Positions 1 through 5,366 of a DNA stretch of 6,304 nt are shown one piece after another. The stretch comes from Actinomycetota bacterium (GTDB lineage Bacteria > Actinomycetota > Actinomycetes > Nanopelagicales > Nanopelagicaceae), in the NCBI GenBank assembly GCA_009700155.1, contig WLMP01000052.1, positions 1 through 6,304 of the forward strand. Reading direction: 5' to 3'. The notes beneath the pieces are model-generated. The model saw only the letters and a program-made list of their open reading frames with translations. It did not search any database and was not told the DNA's origin. Numbering within the stretch: position 1 is the first letter of the stretch; each line of letters starts with the position of its first letter. A program made the translations under genes and the position numbers.

Positions 1-917
1 CTTGGCAGGATTGGTATAAGGAAGTTGAAGAATCTTTTTTAGAATTACAAGGTAAATGTAATCGAATTTTCATAGCCGGTTTTTCGATGGGTGGCGCCTT
101 AGCTCTTAAGTTAGCTCAGGTAAGAGGAAGTGAGATTGAAGGTTTAATTCTACTTAACCCATCAGTGCATGACCGAAGGCTAATTTTAAAACTTACTCCC
201 CTGTTAAAATTTATAATTCCCTCAATCAAAAAAGGGCCCACCGATATTGCTAAATCAAACCCACCAAAACATAGCTATGGCCGCACACCGTTAAAGGCTC
301 TAGATTCACTTCGAAAACTTTGGGTAAATGTTGAAAGGGATTTATATCTAGTTGATTTGCCAATGCTAGTTGCATATTCAATTAATGATCATGCAGTTGA
401 TCCAAAAAACTCTTCAACAATTATCGATCATGTTTCATCTACTCATATTAGAGAGGTAGTTTTTGAAAAATCTTTTCATAATGTGCCTCTGGATTATGAT
501 TTAGATAAGCTGAATATTGAAAGCAAGATATTTATTGAGGATGTACTAGCTGGTGCGCTAAAGCGAAGTACAGATTTTGATGAAAGTGATCTTGTAGATG
601 CTGAGTTTGATTCAATAATTTCAGGTCTTTCACTTGACCAATCAGCCCCTACCTCATACTTAGATCAATTAGATCAGATAGAGGTAGCAGAAAGCTTCAT
701 CCCACCAAACCCAAAGCCAATTAAATTAGACTCAGCTCAGAGATTATCAATTTCATTACTTGTAGCCAGCGGTGCATATTTTGCTATATACCTAATTTCA
801 GATTTTGAAATATTTGGTAGTTGGCCAGCTGTTCTAGGTTTTTTAGGATCGGTTGCAACAATTATCTGGCGCACAGCTAGGTCTGAAGATAAATTTGACG
901 ATGGAACTAGCCTCTAA
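1..917 (+). CDS. Alpha/beta hydrolase with C-terminal two-helix membrane extension (5' partial)
   Basis: This is a serine hydrolase of the alpha/beta fold, most like the carboxylesterase/monoacylglycerol lipase group; the substrate is unknown. The open frame enters from the left edge (first full codon at 3), so the N-terminus is missing; the ATG at 87 lies inside the nucleophile elbow and cannot be the real start. In-window residues 26-31 read GFSMGG, with nucleophile Ser28 (nt 84-86). The likely catalytic Asp is Asp129 in SINDHAVDP (nt 387-389), and the likely His is His159 in KSFHNVP (nt 477-479), so the triad looks complete. After about residue 185 comes an acidic linker, then FIPPNPKPI, then two hydrophobic segments at about 248-266 and 272-289, and an acidic DDG-type tail. 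The extension is unusual for this family and suggests membrane anchoring or a fused domain. The stop at 915-917 overlaps the convergent ROK gene by 11 bp. Family assignment is firm; substrate is not. Confidence 0.87.
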   Translation, partial: WQDWYKEVEESFLELQGKCNRIFIAGFSMGGALALKLAQVRGSEIEGLILLNPSVHDRRLILKLTPLLKFIIPSIKKGPTDIAKSNPPKHSYGRTPLKALDSLRKLWVNVERDLYLVDLPMLVAYSINDHAVDPKNSSTIIDHVSSTHIREVVFEKSFHNVPLDYDLDKLNIESKIFIEDVLAGALKRSTDFDESDLVDAEFDSIISGLSLDQSAPTSYLDQLDQIEVAESFIPPNPKPIKLDSAQRLSISLLVASGAYFAIYLISDFEIFGSWPAVLGFLGSVATIIWRTARSEDKFDDGTSL

Positions 918-1863
918 CTAAATCTGCAGCACCAATTAATCCAGCATCATTGCCATACTTAGCTGCAACAATTTTTGGTAGTGAATGTGTTCCAGCAAAA
1001 GGCATATATTTTTCCATAGCTAATCTGACCGGATTTAGAAACAGTTCACCAGCTTCTACTACGCCACCGCCAATTACGATTGCTTGTGGATCTAATAAAA
1101 GAGTGTAAGAAGCGCATGCAGACCCAAGCCAATCAGCCTGCTTATTAAATGCTGATAATGCGATCTCATTTCCTTGCTTTGCTGCCGTAGTTAAAGTTGC
1201 ACCAGATATATCACCAGATGCATCTGAATACTTCAATAGTTCTTTAGCCTTAATCGGATCTGCTTTCATCTCCTCTTTGGCATAACGCATAAGCGCACTT
1301 CCGGATGCATACTGCTCAATACAACCATTTGCTCCACAACCACATTTAATTCCATTTGGTTGCACATTCATGTGGCCAAACTCTGCGCCAATGCCATTTG
1401 CACCTTTAAATAGTTTTCCATCAATTACTAATCCCCCACCCATACCAGTTCCAATTATGAAGAACATCACTGGGTTAAGATTTTTTGCATTACCAAATTT
1501 ATACTCTGCCCACATAGCTGAATTCGCATCGTTTTCAGCAACTACTGGCAAGCTGAAAGATTTTTTTAATTCTTCTACAAAGTTGAGCTTGCTTAAGTTT
1601 GCGATATTTGGTGCACCTACAATTGTGCCCTGATCTGCTGAGATTAGGGCAGCAACGCTTATGCCAATTCCTGCAATTTCATATTGTGATTGAAATGATG
1701 TAATTAAGTCAGTAATTGTAGCTATTAACTCAACACCGCCTGATGCTGGAGTTGATCTTCTATCAGATGAAATTATATTTCCATCTGAATCAACTACTCC
1801 AGCAGAAACCTTAGTCCCACCAATATCGACACCGATTGTTAAGGCTGAACTAGAAATTTTCAC
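907..1863 (-). CDS. glk: ROK-family sugar kinase, probable glucokinase
   Basis: This probable cytoplasmic ATP-dependent glucokinase would make glucose-6-phosphate for glycolysis. The 318-residue product has the full ROK architecture and the usual length of actinobacterial glucokinases (Streptomyces GlkA type). The N-terminal phosphate-binding motif DIGGTK is at residues 13-18. END at 110-112 holds the expected catalytic base Asp112. GTGMGGG lies at 138-144. The zinc site is complete: His164 plus Cys174, Cys176 and Cys181 in the CGCGANGC motif. The nucleotide-binding IGGGVVEAG is at 264-272 and GLIGAADL near the C-terminus. The start is a GTG at 1861-1863; an in-frame TAA at 1867-1869 rules out anything further upstream. 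No strong ribosome binding site is visible, so translation may depend on coupling to the SRPBCC gene, which ends 6 nt before. The family also includes other hexose and N-acetylhexosamine kinases and sugar-responsive repressors, but there is no N-terminal helix-turn-helix, so an enzyme is favoured. Substrate is inferred. Confidence 0.93.
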   Translation of the reverse strand: MKISSSALTIGVDIGGTKVSAGVVDSDGNIISSDRRSTPASGGVELIATITDLITSFQSQYEIAGIGISVAALISADQGTIVGAPNIANLSKLNFVEELKKSFSLPVVAENDANSAMWAEYKFGNAKNLNPVMFFIIGTGMGGGLVIDGKLFKGANGIGAEFGHMNVQPNGIKCGCGANGCIEQYASGSALMRYAKEEMKADPIKAKELLKYSDASGDISGATLTTAAKQGNEIALSAFNKQADWLGSACASYTLLLDPQAIVIGGGVVEAGELFLNPVRLAMEKYMPFAGTHSLPKIVAAKYGNDAGLIGAADLVRG

Positions 1864-1869
1864 GCTTTA

Positions 1870-2304
1870 TTAATTTTCTAGCTTTTCCTTCAACTGTTTT
1901 AACGCTAAGTCAATTGTTGACTTCTCAGCCTTAGTGCGCATCATTTCTGGAACTGGCATCGACAGCGCTACGGTCATTTCAAATGTAACCTCAGTTTCAT
2001 CATTGTTATCTTTAACAATGAAGGCACCTGTCATTTCAGTTAATAAATCGGCATCTTCAAGTGAGAAATCAACACGATCTGGATACGCCGACCAGTCGTA
2101 ATTTAAAGTTGGTTTATCTTTCAAAGCTCCAGCATCAACGCTGAGTTTTACCTGAGTAGGCCGACCTTGCGCATCAGATGAAATCACAGTTGCTGCTTTA
2201 AAGGAGGTTGACCAGCTAGGGTAATTGGCAATATCAAATAGAACCGCTCTAACATCATCTGCGGTTGCTGAGATCGAAATAGTAGAAGTAGTTGGATTAG
2301 ACAT
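1870..2304 (-). CDS. SRPBCC (START/polyketide cyclase-like) protein
   Basis: This is a 144-residue single-domain protein of the SRPBCC/polyketide cyclase superfamily, whose members form a deep hydrophobic pocket that binds lipids or other apolar ligands. The visible signature is the N-terminal pattern of a beta strand (STISISATADDV), helix and YPSW turn at residues 28-31, then alternating strands and a long amphipathic C-terminal helix (about 120-142, MMRTKAEKSTIDLALKQL). Size and neighbourhood match mycobacterial TB16.3 (Rv2185c), recalled from memory. There is no signal peptide or membrane segment, so it should be cytoplasmic. The ATG at 2302-2304 is followed directly by the domain and preceded by a candidate leaderless -10 box. 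The gene ends in tandem in-frame stops (TAA TAA), and the ROK gene follows 6 nt after the first, implying a two-gene operon. Biochemical function and ligand are unknown; a lipid-carrier or accessory role is inferred from the acyl-CoA synthetase next door. Confidence 0.85.
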   Translation of the reverse strand: MSNPTTSTISISATADDVRAVLFDIANYPSWSTSFKAATVISSDAQGRPTQVKLSVDAGALKDKPTLNYDWSAYPDRVDFSLEDADLLTEMTGAFIVKDNNDETEVTFEMTVALSMPVPEMMRTKAEKSTIDLALKQLKEKLEN

Positions 2305-2310
2305 GGCGTA

Positions 2311-2316
2311 AGGCTA
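2311..2316 (-). promoter_or_regulatory. Candidate leaderless -10 box (TAGCCT) for the SRPBCC-ROK operon
   Basis: Read on the minus strand, TAGCCT matches TANNNT and stands 6 nt before the ATG at 2304. This is the same geometry as the plus-strand box for the acyl-CoA synthetase gene, and each is preceded by GG. It could instead be part of a weak ribosome binding site (GGTAG). The matching spacing at both starts is the main support. Confidence 0.42.
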
Positions 2317-2357
2317 CCGCTAAGTAATCCCGACTTTTAACATTAAGAAAAAGCCTG

Positions 2358-2370
2358 GCTAGGGGCTAGC
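2358..2370. repeat. Short inverted repeat GCTAG-GGG-CTAGC
   Basis: Five-base arms (2358-2362 and 2366-2370) flank a GGG spacer, 8 bp upstream of the 12-bp palindrome. It lies around the expected -35 position of the acyl-CoA synthetase promoter. It could be a second protein-binding site, but arms this short occur by chance. Confidence 0.3.
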
Positions 2371-2378
2371 AAAAATGC

Positions 2379-2390
2379 CCTGTTAACAGG
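2379..2390. promoter_or_regulatory. Perfect 12-bp palindrome CCTGTTAACAGG, candidate operator
   Basis: CCTGTTAACAGG is its own reverse complement with no spacer. It abuts the candidate -10 box of the acyl-CoA synthetase operon, covering -24 to -13 if transcription starts at 2403, which places it in the promoter spacer where repressors or MerR-like activators often bind. Symmetry stops at the twelfth base. No protein in the window can be assigned to it; the response regulator encoded downstream is one possibility. Confidence 0.4.
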
Positions 2391-2396
2391 TAGCGT
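2391..2396 (+). promoter_or_regulatory. Candidate leaderless -10 box (TAGCGT) for the acyl-CoA synthetase operon
   Basis: TAGCGT fits the actinobacterial -10 pattern TANNNT and ends exactly 6 nt before the ATG at 2403, the spacing expected if transcription starts on the A of the start codon. It is part of GGTAGC-N8-ATG, mirrored on the other strand for the divergent gene. The alternative reading is that AGGTAG (2388-2393) is a weak Shine-Dalgarno site with a 9-nt spacer. Either reading favours the ATG at 2403 over the GTG at 2397. Confidence 0.45.
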
Positions 2397-2402
2397 GTGC
2401 TC

Positions 2403-4187
2403 ATGAATCAAATAACCGTTCCTGCGCTAGTCCCTGCTGCAACCTCTGGAAATTTAACAAATCTAATAGCGGATCGAGCCGCTAAAGAGCCTAAGCGCGT
2501 CTTAGTCTCACGCCCACTAGGTGATGGTTGGCAACCAGTTACCGCTCATGAGTATGAAGCAGAGATTAAATCTGTAGCCAAGGGCTTAATTGCTGCCGGT
2601 ATTAATGTTGGCGATCGTGTCGGAATTATGGCAAAAACTAGATATGAATGGACTGTTTTAGATTTTGCAATTTGGTATGCAGGAGCTGTTTCTGTCCCGA
2701 TTTATGAAACATCTAGTGCTGAACAGGTTGAATGGATTCTGACTGACTCTTCTGCTGTTGCAATAATTGTTGAAACTCCAGCATTGGTCGATTTAGTTAA
2801 GCCAGTTTTACCTGCAGCTTGTAAAAATGTGTGGAATATAACTGATAATTTGCTTTCAACATTAAGTGCAAGTGGAAAGTCAATTAGCGATGATGAAATT
2901 TCTAAGCGAAGAGATGCATTAAAGCCAGAAACTTTGGCAACATTGATTTATACCTCCGGTACAACTGGAAAACCAAAAGGTGTGCAGTTAACCCATGGAA
3001 ACTTTCTTTCTGAGTGCGGAAATGTTGTAAGTGGGGCCAGTGACCTATTTCTAAAACCTGGTGGCTCAACACTTCTATTTTTACCAGTCGCTCACGTTTT
3101 TGGTCGAATGGTGCAAATTGGTTCAATTACTGCTGGATTACACCTTGCTCACTGCAGTGATCTAACAAAATTGCCAGCCGATCTTGCTTCGTTCAAGCCA
3201 ACATTTGTTTTGGCAGTACCTCGAATATTTGAAAAGATTTACAACGGAGCTGAGGCAAAAGCTCAAGCTGCTGGAAAAGGAAAAATATTTCATAAAGCAG
3301 CAGAGGTTGCAATTGCTTACAGTCAGTCACTTGATACTAAAAAGTTTTCACCGTTACTTAAATTACAACATGGATTATTTGATAAGTTGGTTTACTCAAA
3401 GATTCGTACCGGTCTTGGTGGCAGAGTTGAAGCTGCTATCTCTGGAGGTGCCCCACTAGGCTCTCGACTAGGACACTTCTACCGTGGTGCCGGTGTTAGA
3501 GTTTTGGAAGGCTATGGCCTTACTGAGACAACTGCAGGTGCAACATTAAACCTTACTAAATCACACAAAGTTGGATCAGTTGGTAAGCCAATTCCAGGTA
3601 CAACAGTAAAAATTGCTGAAGATGGTGAAGTATTAATCAAGGGCCCAATTGTTATGAATGGGTACTGGCAAAATGATGCTGCAAATGCTGAAGTTTTTAC
3701 CTCTGATGGATTCTTTAAATCAGGTGACTTAGGTCAGTTAGATGATGAAGGTTACTTATCAATTACTGGTAGAAAGAAAGAGCTAATTGTTACTGCTGGC
3801 GGTAAGAATGTTGCCCCTGCGGTTCTAGAGGATCGACTTCGCTCTCATCCACTAATTAGCCAGTGCATGGTCGTAGGTGACAACAAACCATTTATTGCTG
3901 CCTTAATTACTATTGATCCAGATTCAATTAAGCCATGGGCTGTGGCAAATAAGAAAGAAAATGCAAGCATTGCAGAGCTAGCTAAAGACCCAACCTTAAT
4001 TGATGTAATTCAAACTGCAGTTGATGAAACAAATAAGGCTGTCAGCCGCGCTGAATCAATTAGAAAATTCACTATTCTTCCAGTTGATTTCACAATTCCT
4101 GGTGGACAGTTAACAGCTAAGCTTTCGGTAAAGCGACATGTAGTTTCGCAGCAGTTTGCTCGCGAGATTGATGAACTCTTCGCCTAA
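2403..4187 (+). CDS. fadD15: Long-chain fatty-acid-CoA ligase (FadD15-type AMP-forming synthetase)
   Basis: This enzyme activates long-chain fatty acids to acyl-CoA through an acyl-adenylate, using ATP and CoA, and feeds phospholipid synthesis or beta-oxidation. The 594-residue length is typical of the bacterial long-chain group. Visible motifs are the P-loop YTSGTTGKPKG at residues 183-193, the LPVAHVFGR segment at 227-235, the YGLTET adenylate motif at 371-376, GEVLIKGP at 408-415, SGD at 440-442 (conserved ATP-ribose Asp442), and the hinge GRKKELIVTAGGKNVAP at 456-472. The C-terminal GGQLTAKLSVKR (567-578) holds the lysines expected near the adenylation site. No membrane segments are present; association with the membrane would be peripheral. 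The ATG at 2403 is preferred to the GTG at 2397 because both the candidate -10 box and the weak GGTAG site are spaced for it. It is the first gene of a plus-strand operon, and its last 17 nt overlap the histidine kinase gene. The family is certain; chain-length preference is not visible. The symbol rests on neighbourhood. Confidence 0.95.
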   Translation: MNQITVPALVPAATSGNLTNLIADRAAKEPKRVLVSRPLGDGWQPVTAHEYEAEIKSVAKGLIAAGINVGDRVGIMAKTRYEWTVLDFAIWYAGAVSVPIYETSSAEQVEWILTDSSAVAIIVETPALVDLVKPVLPAACKNVWNITDNLLSTLSASGKSISDDEISKRRDALKPETLATLIYTSGTTGKPKGVQLTHGNFLSECGNVVSGASDLFLKPGGSTLLFLPVAHVFGRMVQIGSITAGLHLAHCSDLTKLPADLASFKPTFVLAVPRIFEKIYNGAEAKAQAAGKGKIFHKAAEVAIAYSQSLDTKKFSPLLKLQHGLFDKLVYSKIRTGLGGRVEAAISGGAPLGSRLGHFYRGAGVRVLEGYGLTETTAGATLNLTKSHKVGSVGKPIPGTTVKIAEDGEVLIKGPIVMNGYWQNDAANAEVFTSDGFFKSGDLGQLDDEGYLSITGRKKELIVTAGGKNVAPAVLEDRLRSHPLISQCMVVGDNKPFIAALITIDPDSIKPWAVANKKENASIAELAKDPTLIDVIQTAVDETNKAVSRAESIRKFTILPVDFTIPGGQLTAKLSVKRHVVSQQFAREIDELFA

Positions 4188-4743
4188 TTCTGAACGATCT
4201 CGGCTAGCCCGAGAGCTTCATGATGGATTGGCGCAAGAGTTAGCCTCGGTTGGTTATCAACTAGATCAATTAGTTGGCGATCCAACTTTAGATAACAAAA
4301 ACCGCAGAGTTATTCGCGATATCCGCTTTTCGTTGAGCGGGTTGATTAATCAGGTTAGAGATGAAATTTTTGAGCTACGTCATGAGTCAAGTAAAAGCAG
4401 TAATCAGATTATTACAGAACAGGCTGAGACTGTTTTATTCAACTCATCAATTACTCTAGAGGTCAATGGCCAAATGGATATAGATTCTTCAAGTAAATTT
4501 GAGATTATTCGAGTAATCAGAGAGTTGATAATCAACGCAAAGCGCCACTCTAATTGTGATCTAATCCAAATAGACTTGATGCCTGGAAAAATAGTTATAA
4601 AAGATAATGGCTTAGGTGGCCTAACCAACAAGGATGACTCATACGGTCTTACTGGGGTTAAGGAACGATTAGAACTAATAGATGCCAAGATAGATATAAC
4701 TTCAGAATTATCAGGAACAAAAGTTGAAATTACCTTGAGCTAG
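4171..4743 (+). CDS. Minimal sensor-less histidine kinase (HisKA_3 / HATPase_c)
   Basis: This cytoplasmic histidine kinase should autophosphorylate and pass the phosphate to the response regulator encoded next. At 190 residues it contains only the catalytic core of the NarX/DesK class. The HisKA_3 dimerisation and phosphoacceptor box RLARELHDGLAQEL is at residues 11-24, with His17 as phosphate site. The ATP-binding domain has N-box RELIINAKRHS at 117-127 (Asn122), DNGLGG at 145-150, and GLTGVKERL at 159-167. Only 16 residues precede the phosphoacceptor His, leaving no room for membrane, PAS or GAF sensing modules. The ATG at 4171 overlaps the synthetase gene by 17 nt; a TTG at 4156 is possible but would add only five residues. 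The ribosome binding site is poor, suggesting coupled translation. The stop TAG shares its G with the regulator's GTG. The signal must come through a partner protein, direct effects on the core, or the adjacent synthetase; this is inference. Confidence 0.92.
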   Translation: MNSSPNSERSRLARELHDGLAQELASVGYQLDQLVGDPTLDNKNRRVIRDIRFSLSGLINQVRDEIFELRHESSKSSNQIITEQAETVLFNSSITLEVNGQMDIDSSSKFEIIRVIRELIINAKRHSNCDLIQIDLMPGKIVIKDNGLGGLTNKDDSYGLTGVKERLELIDAKIDITSELSGTKVEITLS

Positions 4744-4745
4744 TG
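4741..4745 (+). other. TAGTG stop/start overlap coupling kinase and regulator
   Basis: The kinase stop codon TAG (4741-4743) and the regulator start codon GTG (4743-4745) share one base. There is no good Shine-Dalgarno sequence just upstream, so ribosomes finishing the kinase probably reinitiate here. This would tie the stoichiometry of the two proteins. Confidence 0.75.
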
Positions 4746-5354
4746 AACATTGTTTTAGTTGATGACCATCCACTTATAAGAAGTGGGCTTATCAATGCAC
4801 TTTCTGCCAGCGGTTTAAAAGTTGTGGGTGAAGCCGCATCAGTTGCTGAAGGCTTGGCGGTAATTAACTCCACTAAACCTAAGGTATGTATTGTTGATGT
4901 TAACTTAGGTGCAAATAGTGGAATTGACCTGATCAGAACATCAATTTCAGCAAAGGTTGATTGTAAATTTATTGTATTAACAATTCAAGATGATCTTGAA
5001 ACGCTAAATTCTGCAAAAGCAGCAGGTGCCTGTGCGTATGTCACAAAAGGTGCCCCAATAGAGAATTTGATTGAAGTTATTCAATCGATATCAAGTAGTG
5101 ATCAAAATTTTGTAAAAGTAGGTGAGTTTAAAGCGCAAAGTCCGAAAAAAAATTTTCAGCTAACTGAACGTGAAATAGAGGTGCTTTCACTTTTGCCATC
5201 TGGTACTACAGCCGCAGCACTTGGCAGCGTACTTTTCTTAACTGAGGCAACAATTAAAACTCATCTTGCTTCGATCTATAGAAAGCTTGGTGCTTCAAAC
5301 AGGGCTCAAGCAGTCAGTATTGCTATTTCTGAAAATTTAATTCCTAAAAAGTAA
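4743..5354 (+). CDS. NarL/LuxR-family response regulator
   Basis: This 203-residue DNA-binding response regulator is the evident partner of the upstream kinase. The N-terminal receiver domain (about 1-118) has the acidic pair Asp7-Asp8, phosphoacceptor Asp52 in VDVNLG, switch Thr80 and conserved Lys102 in VTKGAP. The C-terminal LuxR-type helix-turn-helix (about 139-195) starts LTEREIEVL and contains the recognition region TEATIKTHLASIYRKLG. In the first HTH helix the common EIA-type segment reads TTAAALGSVL, a mild departure. The start is a GTG at 4743-4745 overlapping the kinase stop by one base (TAGTG), so translation is almost certainly coupled. The gene ends in an 18-bp tail-to-tail overlap with the glycosyltransferase gene. 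Target genes are unknown; autoregulation through the palindrome upstream of the operon is possible but unsupported beyond location. Confidence 0.95.
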   Translation: MNIVLVDDHPLIRSGLINALSASGLKVVGEAASVAEGLAVINSTKPKVCIVDVNLGANSGIDLIRTSISAKVDCKFIVLTIQDDLETLNSAKAAGACAYVTKGAPIENLIEVIQSISSSDQNFVKVGEFKAQSPKKNFQLTEREIEVLSLLPSGTTAAALGSVLFLTEATIKTHLASIYRKLGASNRAQAVSIAISENLIPKK

Positions 5355-5366
5355 TTCATTAAATTT
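5333..5366. terminator. AT-rich inverted repeat at the convergent regulator/glycosyltransferase junction
   Basis: AAATTTAAT (5333-5341) and ATTAAATTT (5358-5366) form perfect 9-bp arms around a 16-nt loop. The structure spans both stop codons of the convergent genes, the usual place for a bidirectional terminator. The stem is A/T only and there is no G/C core, so as an intrinsic terminator it would be weak, and chance occurrence in AT-rich DNA is plausible. Confidence 0.2.

Larger units (their letters stand above)
2305..2402. promoter_or_regulatory. Divergent intergenic control region between SRPBCC and acyl-CoA synthetase genes
   Basis: This 98-bp gap is the only real intergenic space in the window and must contain promoters for both divergent operons. 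From left to right it holds a mirrored GGTAGC box on the minus strand (2313-2318), an AT-rich middle (about 2331-2351), a short inverted repeat (2358-2370), a perfect 12-bp palindrome (2379-2390) and a plus-strand GGTAGC box (2389-2394). No convincing TTGACA-like -35 element is seen on either strand. The arrangement suggests shared or linked control of the two transcription units, which is inference. Confidence 0.7.

Noticed and set aside
87..89. ATG as start of the hydrolase
   Set aside because: The codon is the residue after the catalytic Ser in GFSMGG, and the same frame is open to the window edge with a credible hydrolase sequence.
1370..1633. Plus-strand open frame of 87 codons inside the ROK gene
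   Set aside because: It lies wholly antisense to a gene with intact ROK motifs, and its translation has no recognisable domain.
2397..2399. GTG as start of the acyl-CoA synthetase
   Set aside because: It is too close to the GGTAG site and overlaps the region just after the candidate -10 box; the ATG two codons later has the right spacing for both.
2902..3126. Minus-strand open frame of 74 codons inside the acyl-CoA synthetase gene
   Set aside because: It is antisense to the conserved P-loop region of the synthetase and its low-complexity translation matches no family I know.
3184..3459. Plus-strand open frame of 91 codons inside the synthetase gene
   Set aside because: It is a shifted-frame shadow; the synthetase frame here is continuous and carries conserved motifs on both sides.
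4156..4158. TTG as start of the histidine kinase
   Set aside because: It is a rare start with no better ribosome binding site and would add only five residues; the ATG at 4171 is more likely, though not proven.
4404..4688. Minus-strand open frame of 94 codons inside the kinase gene
   Set aside because: It is antisense to the ATP-binding domain, whose motifs explain the sequence.
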